A stretch of 64,000 bases of DNA from Paraspadella gotoi (taxonomy: Eukaryota; Chaetognatha): assembly GCA_051294375.1 (NCBI GenBank), contig CM119270.1:7218564-7282563 (forward strand), given 5' to 3'. Under the pieces are notes generated by a model that worked only from the letters and a program-made list of their open reading frames with translations, had not been told where the DNA came from and did not search any database. This document shows positions 24,750 to 58,114 of this stretch, piece by piece. Position numbers and translations under genes: made by a program. Positions within the stretch are counted from its first letter, which is position 1. Each line of letters opens with the position of its first letter.

Positions 24750-25515
24750 CACCCCCCCCACTCAACTCATTTCGCCCTCCCGCCGAAAGTCCGACTGCGA
24801 TCATTCTAGGATACTTATTTAAGCTCCTCCTCCTCTTCCTCTTAAGCTTCCTCCCCCACTCCCTAGGGACGGGCATTTTCCTCCTTCCTCCTCCTCCTAC
24901 TCTTCCTCCTCCACCCCCTCCTCCTCTTCATGTTACGATACTTTTGTCGCTCTTAATCTTCTTCTTTCTCTCCCTCCGCCCCCCCTCTCTCTGTCCCTCT
25001 TTTCCGACAACATTCTCTCCACTAAAGTTTTCAATCTCCTCATTATAAATTATTTTGTTATTAAACTCATTTTTATTCTCTTTTCCTTCTGTACTACGGC
25101 TTTTGTTTCCTTTCTTCCTTTCTTTTACACATTAATTTATATCTTCTACCTTTTTCCCCCCATGTTAACCCTCTCTCGTTCCCCATACTCCCCGAACCCT
25201 TCCGTCGATTCATACCAGTTCAAATTATTTTCCCTCTTCCTCGACACCTAATTCTCTTCTTGCTCCTCCTCCTCCTCCTCCTACTCCCCCTCCTCCTCCT
25301 CCTCCCGCTCCCAGTTATATACTGGCTTTTGTTGTCCCTCGAACTTTCCCATCACAATCGACCGATTTTCAGTCAGAAAAAGAAACAAAACAAAACAAAA
25401 CGAAACAGAGAAAAAAATCTAACACCTCATTTTTGTAACGAAACCAAGAGAAGAATTTCTTTAAAATATTACATTTTCCGGCTTTACATTTTTTGGGAAA
25501 TGACCTCTGGTGGGG

Positions 25516-25648
<133 letters not shown>

Positions 25649-26921
25649 TTTTCACGCGGCGAATAAAAATATTATTGTTGACTGATAAGAAAAGCAGATG
25701 ATTTTCTTTTTTGTTTTTAATTTTCCAATCTTATCAACATTTTCCTCAACTTCAGCTCATGAACGAAAAGTAAATTCCTCTTCTCGTTTTACATTTTGAA
25801 ACAAACTTTTGGGATGTTTGTTACTATAAAGATATATTTCGAAAATAATATTGCTGTCAGTTATTGCTTCTTTTCTCATGAATCAAGTTTTTTTTACAAT
25901 TTTTTTACAATATTTCCTTAAGGGGATAGTTACAGCTCACTGGACAATAAAGGATTTAATATTTTGTTCAAATAACTTTTGTAACGCAGTCGAAAAAATT
26001 AAACTCTTAAATAAGTGCATGTATTTTTTAAATTAATAATAATAACTATATTAACACAATTGAATACAAAAATGCATGTATTTTAGGAATAAATAAAATT
26101 TTTACTCTTACTTACTCTTTTACATTATGATTTTCAATTTGCATAAAATAAACAAAAATAGTCTCCAAAAAAAATAGAAAATTTGCGGCACTCAGTCCTA
26201 CTCGTTAAATCCCTTATTCATTCTGCCACATGTCATCGCAGTTGCTCATCCCGCTCTCCTCCTCCTCCTCCTCTTCCTCCTCCTCCTCATCATCATTCTT
26301 GTGAAATTCTCTTACGACTTTGGGAAACCATTTTTCTTCCTCCCAGTACCGATAAACTTTTTTTTTGTTACTCGAAAAACAAAAGACGATCGAGCGGAGG
26401 AAAAAAAATAAATAAAAAAATAAATCTGAGAAAAGGATTCTTGTTTCGTCGCTCGTTAAAAATTCGAGGATAGAAAAGTTCTCCTTGTTTTTTTTTTTTT
26501 TTTTTTTTTTTTTTTGTTTTTTTTTTTTTGGTGGTGGAGTTTTAGTTGTTGTTGTTTTAGAAAAACAGAACCAGGCGCTAAATTGTTTCTTAAATGTTAT
26601 TGTCATTGAGAAAGAATTACTTTCGTTTTGAGATAAAAAAAAAAACGAAATTAATTTTGGGTTCAAAACATTTGCATTTTTATTTTTTGCTCAATTGGGG
26701 TAAAAAAAATTGTTTTGAACAAAAAAACTAAACTCATCTAAACAAAAAAAAAGTTTTGAATTAATAGGAATATTTTAAAACAAATGACAAAATTGAACGA
26801 TAAGTAAAAAACCCCGAACATTCTCGGATGTAATGCTGTGACATCGCCATCAGTGATACGCTTTCGTTATCACCAAGTCGCTGACCACGCCATCGCTATC
26901 ATAAAAACCAAAATAATAAAA

Positions 26922-48003
<21,082 letters not shown>

Positions 48004-49184
48004 GCGTTTTCCGTCGTCCGTTTTGTTTTGGGTCCTAACTTTGTCGCTTTTACTATGGCTTCTTTATTTACTCGGTTACCCTAGTTCAAACAACGTTTTT
48101 TATTTTAGTTTTTATATTTGATTTTTCATAATTTTTCATCTATGAATGCATTTTGTTCATTTTTTTTTTGTCATCGTCATAATCGTCTTTTTGTATTTTG
48201 TCTTTTTTTATCTCTCCACTCTCATTTACCCAATTCTTTTTCCTTACATCCTTGCATAACTATCAAGAGCCGTTGTCTCTAAGGACATTCTAGAATCGAG
48301 ATGCTACCTTTCGTAATTCATCTATAAAGCTAGGTACAGTCACGAAGACCAAAATTATTTATAATTTTTATTTTAAAGGCACAAAATATTAACAAATGTA
48401 GGCTTAACAATAGCGCTTTGATAATTGCTAATGATTATTGCTTTTGTATTGTTTATGATGTTTATTGATGGCACAGCAGTTTTATCATTTTCCTAGGAAA
48501 AGCTTTATTACGAAAAAAAATTTTTTGGCAACATTGATTTAATTAAAATGTTTTGGAACGTCGAGGTTTTAATGACAATTGTCCAAAAGGGCTACATTTT
48601 ATCAATTGGTGGATTACTTTTTATTTTCTCGTTAAATTTTGCTTCGTTACTTGGTGTATGAATTGTAAATTTTTTCCCAAAACTATGATCATTAATTTAC
48701 CGATTCCGCATTTTTTTTATGTTAGCGAATCATTGTGTTGTATTTTAAACATATCTAAACGGCCGGAACACATATATATATATATATATACTTTCTGTCA
48801 TAGGTGACACTTGTGTAAATAAAACGACAGCAGAAAAAAAATCAAGAAAATTACGAAATTTCGATTAATTTTTTTGTCCTGAGTGAAAAAGCGAATTAAT
48901 TTCGTGTCATTGATTTTGTAAAACGAGTACATATATAGTACATTATATACGTAGCTCGCAACAAAAAAAAAAAAAAAACAATCCGTAGGCTAAAAACGGT
49001 TATTTAGTGAGACAATAAAAAGAACTACGTCGACGTTGTTGACCAACGAACAAGCTGACTTTCACAGAAGCTTCTTCTGGGCAAAAAAAAAAATCTCACG
49101 GTGTCGGCGCCATTTGTCTCTGCGTCGATTCAATGCCTCCTCGTTCGGCGTCTCGCGGCAAGAAAGTGGCGCCGGTTTCTGACG
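48004..49184. other. Intergenic between convergent genes
   Basis: The 3' flanks of the mucin-like gene (+) and the 49185-52557 gene (-). AT-rich, with an (AT)n run at 48773-48790 and poly-A at 48962-48977. No exon seen. Confidence 0.5.
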
Positions 49185-52100
49185 TCAAACCGGCGTGCCT
49201 CCGTCGTCGCTGAGTCGTTCGTACGAACCGAGCGACGACGACGACGACGCCGCCGACGTCGAATTCGCCGCCTTTTGCATCAAGGACGCCATCCGCGGGG
49301 TCAGAGCGAACGCCGCCCTGGCCAGAGTCGGTGGGGTCGCTTTCGTCGGCTCCATGACGCCGCTGTTGAATCCGCCGCCGCCGCTGACGCTGCTCAATCC
49401 GCCGCCGACGCCCTTGAATCTCCAAAAATTTCGCATTCGAAATTCTGTTGACTCTTCGCCCTCATCGTCGTCGTCATCGTCGTCGTCACCGTCGCCTCCC
49501 AGACTAAACACGACGGGCTGTCGGTGTAGCGGCGATCGCGGCCCGTTCGAGACCCACGCTCGTGGCGGTGGCGGGACTGGCGGTGGAGGCGTGGTCTCCC
49601 GGAAACGAGCAGAAGCGGCGGCGACGCTAGTTGCGGAGGAAGTGCGTCGGGGCGGCGGAGGCGGCGCCTCGGAAGGCGTCTTGATCGATGAGCGTCGACC
49701 GACGACGGAAAAGTCGTTGTTGTTGTTGTCGTCGTCGTCGTCGTCGCTAAATCGAGTAGGCGTGGCGGCGCGACTGGCCAGAGACGCCACTTCCGCCCAA
49801 GACGTCTTCCGCGCGCTGCGGACAATATGCGGAGAAGAGGGCGGGGAAGGAGAAGGGCTGCGGGGCGGTGGCGTGCGGGTGGCGCGACCGTTTGCCGTGG
49901 CGTGCCCGTTTGGCGTCGCTGGACAGGGTAGAAACACTTCTTCCTCATTATGTTCTATGGATTCGGACCAACGGTGATCGGGGAGAGATTGGAGATTTAT
50001 TGGATAAGGAAGGATGGTAGGCGAGTAACGGTCTCGTAGGGAACGTTGATTGGTTATTAAGTGACGCTGATTGGACATAAAATAGTGATGAGTGTTTCTG
50101 TGATTGGTCGGAGAGTTGCCGTTACAATTTACATGGTGATTCGTCGAAGAGTGGTGACCGTTGGGTTTAGGGTTATCGATTGGTGAATGTTCGTTACCGA
50201 GCGTGAGATGATTCATGGAAGAGTAAACGTCGCAGCCAGCAAGCTGCTTGGTTGGAGAGTAGCCTTCGCAGAGTGCTTGTTTATTGGTTGGAGAGTAACC
50301 GTTGGATAGCGGATGGTAATTTGCGGGAGAGTCGCCATTGCGAAGCGGGTGGTTGACGGAAGCGGAGTTTCCATTGTCGTGGATATCGAGATCAGTAGGA
50401 GTGCCGCCATTGCAAAAAGCATGGTTGAAATTATTAGTTAGAGAGTATCCGTTGCAGACCGCATCGTTCTCTTCATGACCAGCGAGGCGAGAGGAAACCT
50501 GAAACGTAGGTGATGCAAACATTCTAACCACGATTGTAAGTTATGAAAATTGCAAAATTACTTGTTTCGCTATCTTTATTTTTTTTAGATTTAAAAATAA
50601 TTATTATTTATGAATTGATTGGCAACAGCCGGGTTTTCTGTGATGCCCATTAAGATGGGGCATCTCACTGTTGGCTTTAGGAGGCTTCGGACCCTCAGGG
50701 ACGCCTCCTGTCAACTGGCGCGGTTACCCTAGGACGGTCTCGTTTTGCCAACGCAGAGGGAAGTCATTAGGACTGTGGATGGAACGTAACGCTTGGGAGG
50801 GTGCGTTCCCCTTCTGATTGGCAGAACGATGGCAGATATGAGGCGGAATGAATATACCGCCACAATATAATATATATTTCTATATTTATTTTTATATAAT
50901 TATGAAATTGGTACAACAAATATAAAAATTATATAAAAAAAAAAAAATTAAGGCCTCCAACAGCATTACTCTTAAAAGATTATGACATAGCAGGTCCCTG
51001 CAAGCTTTCAATCTAGACTCACTCACAGTCTTGTTTATTCACTCCCAGAGTACCTGGCTTCCCTTTCAATTATATTTTATTATATACATATTATATATAT
51101 ACCTATTATATTTTTCAATCCGATTAGCATGGTCAATATTTTCAAAAGTTCAAAGAGACAACAACAATAACAACAACAACGAACCTTTGTGTCGTTTCCC
51201 TCGTTTCCTTCTCCTTCGTCAGCGTCGCCCCGATTCTGCCCGATCGTCTTCAACAAACCTTTTTGACGAGACCAAGGGCGTTTCTTGCCCCCGAAGGCAC
51301 GCCTCTCGCGTTCATTGCGCCCCTCTCGCTCGAGTCCCGTTTCTTTCTCTAAACGGTCTTCGCTCTCGCTCCGCAGCGGTCTCCCCAGCAGCGGGATGCT
51401 GCCGTAACGCGGCTCCGGAGTCGCGGCCGCGTAGCGCTGCAGCACCGCGCCTAGAAACGGGTCACCGCGCGGCGTGCTTCGAAGGAAGGCGACGGTCAGC
51501 GATTGGTCGCTACGGAAGTTGGAAGCGTCGGCGTCGTCGCCTAGCAACCGTTGCCTTGGCGACGCCGTATTCGACGACGACGCCGACGATGACGAAGATG
51601 GTCGTTGGAGTCTCGGCGTCAGCGTCGTAATCGGCGTCATTTCGATAGAGTGATCGGCTCCGGATGACGCCGTCTGGCGCCGGGAATGGAACCACAAATG
51701 TGAGTCATTCGCGGCGTCGTATTTTTTGTCGATAAAGTTGTTATTTAGATTCGGAAATATCTTTGTCGCCGTCGTCACCGTCGTCGTCGCCGTCGTCTTC
51801 GTCGTCGTCTTAGCCAATTCCATGTCAATGACGCAAAAATCTCTGCGTTTTCCGTCATCGTCGTCGTTGTCGTCGTCGTCATCGACATCGTCGTCAAACT
51901 GCTTCTCGATTTTACTAGAGATTTCGTCGGGAAGGCCGTTCCCAGCCGCGATTCTAACTTCTACCGGGGGCGGCGTCGGCGGCGTCGTGGGCGGCGCCGT
52001 GTCGAAGATCGATGGCACCGTCAGCGTCGCTGTCAGCTCCGGCGTCCTTGGCGTCCCGGCGGTGCCATCCCCATAACGACGACTCGGCGCCGAATTTGTG

Positions 52101-52557
52101 TCTTTTGTTTCCGGCGACGCAAGGCTGATCGTTATGAGGATGGAACTTCCGCCGAGGGCGCTGGGTAGAAAGGTCAATGCAAGAGGGGAGGGAGGTTCAA
52201 TAAAAGAGGGGTGGAGGGTAAATGGAAGAGGGGGGACGGTCAATGAAAGAAGGGGGGAAGGGTCAATGATAGAGGGGGGAGGGTCATTGGAAGAGGGGGT
52301 GTGTGGTTAGAGGGCATAAAAGTCTTTGCGCCCTCGTTATAAGTACAATCGACTGTCGGGCGATAAATTGTAATAAATTGGTAGAGATGGCATTAAGAAA
52401 CTTTAAAGAATTACTAACTTATATGTTGTTAGCTCAAATGAAGTTAGAAATAAATTAAAAGGACCGTTATACCTGTAACTGGCGCAGGGACGCGAAAGAG
52501 AAAGATTCGGGAAGGAGGGAGAGACGCAGCCAACAACATTCGAATTCCATGTTTTAT
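49185..52557 (-). CDS. Low-complexity protein with NG-x-SPTN repeats, 3' part of gene
   Basis: Three minus-strand exons: 52473-52557, 51185-52160 and 49185-50498. Phases agree (2, then 0), giving about 791 residues. The true 5' end lies further upstream or is not recognisable. Exon 2 encodes Thr/Ser/Pro-rich and Asp-rich segments, a TTTKTTATTTVTT run, and a basic patch (FGGKKRPWSRQKGLLKTIG). Exon 3 opens with about eight degenerate units of 14-18 residues built on NG-x-SP-[TA]-N (NGDSPANYHPL, NGYSPTNKQAL, NGNSPTNH). Proline-rich runs (PPPRSPSPSPPSSP, PPPPPRR), poly-Asp and poly-Ser follow, ending GTPV. No enzyme or fold is recognisable, and most of it is probably disordered. The donor of exon 2 (AAAG|GTTCGT) is weak. 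A SINE-like element lies in the last intron at 50625-50870. Confidence 0.6.
50625..50870. mobile_element. SINE-like element, related core to 59282-60014
   Basis: Contains GGACCCTCAGGGACGCCTCC and TGTCAACTGGC, matching GGACCCTCAGTGACGCCTCC and TGTCACTGGC in the pair at 59282-60014. The flanks differ. It lies in an intron of the 49185-52557 gene and is followed by AT-rich DNA. Confidence 0.5.
52185..52312. repeat. Minisatellite of 20-25 bp units
   Basis: Five to six copies of a GGTCAATGxAAGAGGGGGGA-type unit. It lies immediately upstream (on the minus strand) of the CTACCCAG acceptor of the exon starting at 52160, so its C/T-rich strand forms the polypyrimidine tract. Confidence 0.8.
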
Positions 52558-52639
52558 CTGGAAAGACAGAACTTTTTTAAAGGTATTTTTATATCATTTT
52601 GTGGATTAAACTATACAAATTGTACACAGAGTTCACCGG

Positions 52640-52745
52640 CGCCTCCCAAACCAACGGTCCGGGTTTCTACTAGCACGGTGGCCGTCTCACTGTTAAGCGG
52701 GTAGCATGGTACTACAGACAGATGCCACACTCAGGGACACAGCAA
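52640..52745. mobile_element. Possible SINE or transposon scrap
   Basis: A GC-rich island in AT-rich DNA (CGGTCCGGGTTTCTACTAGC, then GTGGCCGTCTCACTG). The composition resembles the SINE-like elements nearby, but I find no second copy in the window. Confidence 0.25.
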
Positions 52746-54224
52746 AATCTAGTCTGGCGAGATAAAAATCAATTTAATTCTAGTCAGAAAACTGTACAAT
52801 AGACCTCCCCAGTATCAAAAAATTGTCTCCCAAGTCTCACTCGGTTCGGTTTCCCGTTATTTAACAATATTAAATAAGTTTTAACTCAAATCTGGAAAAA
52901 AAAATGTGACCGCGTATCAACCCAATGAAGCGTCAAAGTCAATTAGCGCAATCCTCGTGTTGTAAATTTTTTGTTTCTCAAAAAAATCTAATGATTTTTC
53001 CTTATTGTTAATTTTTATTAAATAATTTGCTACCAATGATTTAAAACTAAATTAATTATTTAAAAAGTATATTTTTTAAAACAGGGCATCTGTATAAACC
53101 GAAGTAAGTAAAAATAACCGGAGGTAAAGGAAAAATAACCGGAAGTAGTATTAAAATAACCTTTCGTAGAAAAAGGTATATATTTAGACCAAGGCAAATA
53201 AAAGAACTAAAACTTAACATTTGAAAAGCTTATGCCTACAATACAGAGAGTAGGGAGATACAGTACAGTAATATATATATATACAATATATATAATACAT
53301 ATAATATAATATATAATATATATAATACATATAAATAATATATAATATATATAATAGATATTAAGTGTAAGATATAACATAAGAATTATGTTAAGAGAAA
53401 CAAAAGTTTTTATTGTTTACAAACAACAATTTCTTTGTTTAAAAAACGGACATGGTTAAATTTTGATTTGTTACGAGATAGACTCTTGGTTGTTTATTAT
53501 TAAATTCGTATTTTGCCGCTTAGGAAGTATCTGATTAAGTATTTTAAATGTAGATCTAGGATTGGTCAGTCCTTTTTCACTGTTCTTACCCAAAGTTATA
53601 AAAGAGACGTACTTACCTAAAGCTGTGAGGATAAATTACCAATGATTCATGACAGTTAGTAAAAATTTAAAATGTTATATTTGCAATTTTATGATTAAGT
53701 TTAAAGTTGACTATTTTTTAATAAGTTTCTCTTTTTATGTTGAGAAATAGACTTGCTACATGATTCACACCTCACGCCCGTTTTATATCTACTACAATAA
53801 ATATTACTAAATTGATATTCTTCAAATTTCTATAAAGAAATAGCAAAGCAGAAAATACTACCTCGTTCACGGCGTTATGGTAAAATCCTCAATAGACATG
53901 TTTCAACTCTGTGGTTGCAAGAGAGAGAGAGAGAGAGAAGAGAGATAATGGTTGTCAACAAAGAACTAAGAAAATAAAGTAAAAGTTTTGAAAGCCAAAA
54001 TGGTGAAAATGAAATTATCAAATTGTGAATAGTTTGAGTTGCCTCACTTTCTGATTGATTTTAAAAATGACGACAAAGGAGGATTTAAAAAATGTTTATT
54101 ACAGTTTAAAATGACCAACAGGGAAGTAAAAGCATTTGATTTGTTTGTAAACAAGCGGAAATAAAACAAAATCTTGGTTAAAAATATGAACTGCCGGACA
54201 GTGATATCAAGTTGATGCTGTTTG
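52746..54224. other. Intergenic AT-rich DNA
   Basis: No exon seen. It contains an ATATAATATA tract at 53268-53360 and a partial hammerhead-like motif near 53895. Confidence 0.5.
53894..53916 (-). other. Partial hammerhead-like motif
   Basis: The minus strand reads AGAGTTGAAACATGTC, the 3' half of the motif at 54955. The 5' half is replaced by a (CT)n run. Confidence 0.3.
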
Positions 54225-54425
54225 GATCAGGGATAAATCTTTTGGGGACAATGCTTAATACTACTCAAATGTCCCATGAGCCCGCTGCACCTGTCAAGAC
54301 CTGACAGTAAGGTGAGCAGTCATCCGTTATTGCTTCTTTTGCAACAGGAGTGACGGACTCCCCTTCCTCTATCCAAAGTATTCTTTTTGAGGGATGCCCG
54401 GATCGTGGAGAGACGAACTAAGTTG
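54225..54425. mobile_element. Possible SINE-like element
   Basis: A GC-richer island with short inverted words (CTGTCAAGACCTGACAG and GGAGTGACGGACTCC). No coding frame and no second copy here. Confidence 0.25.
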
Positions 54426-54735
54426 CTTCAGTAGGGTTGACCTTATTTTGCTTCCCTTAACTCTGTCTCTTCTCTACTTATCCCCAATCCACTCTCCATT
54501 CTCTGTTCTTTGTTAAAAACCTCTTATCTCTCTCTAGCTCTACTCTAATAAAGACAGCTTCTCAGTGATATGTCAATTTAAACTTAATTCCCATTATTTT
54601 TAATTATTATTTCATTGTGTTATAAACTATCAATTTCGTTGCGTTTTGAAGTTTAGGAGAAAAAAACTATTAAGTTTGTTATTTTATTTCTCTATCACTG
54701 TTATACATTACAAAAAATGTAAAGATTTTCTCTTA

Positions 54736-54776
<41 letters not shown>

Positions 54777-54885
54777 CAAATTTCACCCACTTCTTCCCCT
54801 GATCTTACCTTCACCTGTCCTCATATCTGACCACTGTCCTTTGCTCAATTCTTTTGTTGGAAACTCCCTCTTTTTCTGTCTCTCT

Positions 54886-54916
<31 letters not shown>

Positions 54917-54932
54917 AACCTAATGTTAAAGA

Positions 54933-55004
54933 GTAAAAATATTGATTGTCATAACTGATGAAGACTCTAAAACTCAAGAGTCGAAACATGTCTTACCAAT
55001 AATA
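54933..55004 (+). ncRNA. Type I hammerhead-ribozyme-like motif
   Basis: Order on the plus strand: stem I 5' strand (TATTG, internal loop, TAA), CTGATGA at 54955-54961, one extra A, stem II GACTCT/AGAGTC closing an 8-base loop, GAAA at 54983-54986, then CATGTC, in which GTC would be the cleavage triplet at 54990-54992, then TTA and CAATA, which pair back with stem I. Stem III is the short palindrome ACATGT, as in minimal retrotransposon hammerheads that act as dimers. The unpaired A between CTGATGA and stem II departs from the consensus, so activity is uncertain. Confidence 0.5.
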
Positions 55005-56455
55005 CAATTCGTTGATAAAAACAAATAAATTGTTTTTTTCTCCTAAATTATTATTTCCAATTTTTTTAATTATTATTATTACCATTAGTAGAATTAATAT
55101 TATTATTATTATTTTCAATTCTTTTTATTTTTTATTTTTTAAAGAAAAAAAATTAGAATGATGGAGATTTAAGTTCGTCTTTTGATCAAGGAAAAAACTA
55201 AATTTATAAAAATCATTGAGAATTAATATTGTATTTCAGTTCAATTTGCTCTTTATCTAGCAAAAAGGTTAGGAAAAAAATTTTGTGGCATTTCATAAAT
55301 TGCCTATATAAGTAATTTTTTTTACCTGAGGTAAAAAATATTACCTTTAATTTGAATTGATTGAGGATATGACTAAGCTTGCCCAAAACTCATTGCCCAT
55401 TGCTTGAAAAACAAAGATAAAAAATAATTTGTTAGATTATCAGAATAATAAAATATAATAAAAATCTAACTTTTTGTTACATTTAAAATTAATTTCATTA
55501 AAATTGGAACAATAAAAACACTTATAGGCTGAAAAACTTACTTCCGGTTAAGGCCACGCCCCATAATAACAAGATATTTTTTAAATTTTATAAAACAAAA
55601 ATAGGAGAAGACTTCTAGTATTTTTAACTAATATTGGTAAAAAATCATTATGTTATAGCATATTAAACCTCTTTCTTTAAAAATTATTATCATTTTGCGC
55701 TATATTTTTTTGCATCAATACTTGTTTACTTTGACGCTCGATTGGGTTTATTAGCAACAACATTTTTTGCTTAAACAGGCTTTTAAAATGAATTTAAGAT
55801 AAGAAATAATGGGAAACCGGACCGAGTGAGAACTTAGTATGGGGTTTTTTGAGGCTGGGGAACTCTACTGTACAATCTAAGTACTCGCTATGAAAACTGT
55901 TGACGGACAACTAATCTGAAATATTATCTAAAGAACTGTAAAACTATTTCATTTCCCATTCATATTGCAGAATTTAGTCAGCAAAACCAAATCCTCAAAC
56001 TTGAGCTATTCTTTGGTAAAGAACCAATAAGAATGGTTGCGTGGAAGACCACGACATAAGGAGTAGGGAGACAGACACATATATTATAAGCCTCAGTTGA
56101 TGATTCCGGACAAATTTTATATGATATTCCCACTATTGAAATTAGTGAAGACTTTTGTTTTTATTTCCTGTTTCCTGTTTCTGTTTTCTAATCTCAAACA
56201 ATGAAAAGAAAGAATACGATATAAGAATTTTATTTCATATCCAGAATGATACAGTAGTATAAAGCAGCAACAAAATAAACCACTATGGTGGACTAAAATC
56301 CAAAAAAAGTCGCCTCACCACACAAATAAAAATAGAATAAAGGAAAACTAATCTATGAGCTCATTTTTATAATTTCATAAATATAAGACAAAACTTCGTC
56401 AAAGTTAATCGTTTCATGAATCGTTCGGTTTAAAACAAGTTTGAGCAAACAATGT
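55005..56455. other. Intergenic AT-rich DNA
   Basis: No exon, tRNA or repeat family recognised. TTATTA-type words near 55070-55110. Confidence 0.45.
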
Positions 56456-56469
56456 CGGATCTGCCTACA

Positions 56470-56582
56470 ATAATAATCAATTAATTAATTAATCAATTAA
56501 TTGATTAATTAATTAATTAATTAATTAATTAATAGATTAATTAATTAATAGATTAATTAATTAATTAATTAATAGATTAATA
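56470..56582. repeat. (TTAA/TTAAT) low-complexity tract
   Basis: Tandem AATTAATT with AATAGATT variants. Confidence 0.85.
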
Positions 56583-57094
56583 TATAATTTTATATTCAGC
56601 TTGTCATCATCGATGTCCTTAAAATTGAGTCAGGACAGTTATTAAATGTTTTGTTTACATTTTATCAAAACAAACAAATATCCTCTATTATCGAGCCAGG
56701 CGGGCAAAGCCCGTCCTGTCTAGATTTTGATTCGGTTTAGCTTTCGGTCTCGCTTTTTTGCAATCATGGCTTCTGAAAATGTGATATCATAGGGAGTTGA
56801 ATTTTCATATATGGCTTCTAATCATCAAGATCTTTAAAATTCTCATGTTTCTTCATATCAATATTCGTATTTGTTTGTTTTATTTACAAAACAAAAACGT
56901 TTTAATTATATGTCGCCTCTCTCTCTCTCTCTTTTTCTCCATCACTGCTTCTTCTGATTTGTCTAAAAACGAGTCCGGCTCTGCAGCGTCTGTCCAGCTT
57001 CTTTCTCTCTCTCTCTCTCTCTCTCTCTTCTCTTTCTCTCTTCTCTTTTTTTTTACAAAAATTTTTTAGATATAATGTGGGTTCACTAATGTAA

Positions 57095-57172
57095 AAAAAC
57101 GATGCCGCGAACAGGGCGGGAACCCGGGTCCTTTGGGTAGAGAATAGCTCACGCTACGTGCGGCGCCATAAG
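57095..57172 (-). mobile_element. tRNA-like sequence, probable SINE head
   Basis: The minus strand reads GCACGTAGCGTGAGCTATTC (A-box-like) and then GGACCCGGGTTCCCGCCC (B-box-like), spaced as in tRNA genes. It does not fold into a full cloverleaf that I can support. It is flanked by poly-T and CT repeats. Confidence 0.4.
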
Positions 57173-57484
57173 TACTGCTGATTCTTTAACGAGTAAAGGG
57201 TGCTTAGAGCTTTCTCTCTCTCTCTCTCTTTTAATTATTATATATCGCTCTTTCTCTTTCTCTTTTTCTCTGCAGCGGCTGTTCTCTCTCTCTCTCTTTT
57301 TTCTCTCTCGTCTCTCTGTCTCTCTGTGTGTGTCTGTCCCTATCTGTCCGATCTCTTGCGTGATCGTTTGTTTTTTGAAAAATTCTGATTATTTTTTTCC
57401 TTCTAAAAACTTTTATTATTGCCATTTATTCCGCGCTTTTTTTCAATACAAAATCCCATATTTTCATCCGAGATTTTCGTGGAT

Positions 57485-57491
57485 TTATTTT

Positions 57492-57527
<36 letters not shown>

Positions 57528-57605
57528 ATCTCTTTCTCTCTCTCTCTCTTTCTTTCTCTCTCTCTCTTTTTCTCTCTCTTCTCTCTCCTCTCTCTCTCTC
57601 TTTCA
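57485..57605. repeat. (CT)n microsatellite, interrupted
   Basis: CT runs with CTTT interruptions. Shorter CT runs lie at 56915-56940, 57000-57050, 57210-57320 and 57950-58040. Confidence 0.85.
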
Positions 57606-57629
57606 CTCATACACGCATTTGTTTTTTAT

Positions 57630-57840
57630 TGACTATCATCGCATCAATGAATGACAATCATCGCATCAATGAATGACAATCATCGCATCACTGAATGTAT
57701 CATCATCACAGCAGTGAATGACTATCATCGCATCAATAATTGATTATCATCGAATCAATAATCAATTCCTATTACATCAATAAATTACTATTACATCAAT
57801 CAATTAGTATTACCTCAATCAATTACTAGTACATCAACAA
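57630..57840. repeat. Degenerate 22-24 bp minisatellite
   Basis: Units of TATCATCGCATCAATGAATG drift into ATTACATCAATAAATTAC. About nine copies. Confidence 0.8.
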
Positions 57841-58114
57841 TTCGTTATCGCATGATTATTCGTTTTTTCCCGGGTTTTTCATTAATTTCTTATGATAGTG
57901 GGCTCTGGCTCGATCTTGAGTCTTTTTAAGATTTTTTTTATTTTATGTCTCCTTCTCTCTCTCTCTCTCTCCACTCTCTCTCTTCTCTCTCACTCTCTCC
58001 TCTCTTCTCTCACTCTCTCTTTCCTCTCTCCCTCTCTCTCTTTTTTATGCAATAGCGACGATCCTTTTAAGTTTTTTAACTTGCTCATTTTTTAACTTTC
58101 ATAATTTTTTCAAC

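Noticed and set aside
49195-49977. Plus-strand 260-codon open frame
   Set aside because: It is antisense to the minus-strand exon with NG-x-SPTN repeats, whose frame is longer and splices in phase with an upstream exon.
57095-57172. Functional tRNA gene
   Set aside because: A- and B-box-like words are present, but I could not support a cloverleaf or anticodon stem.
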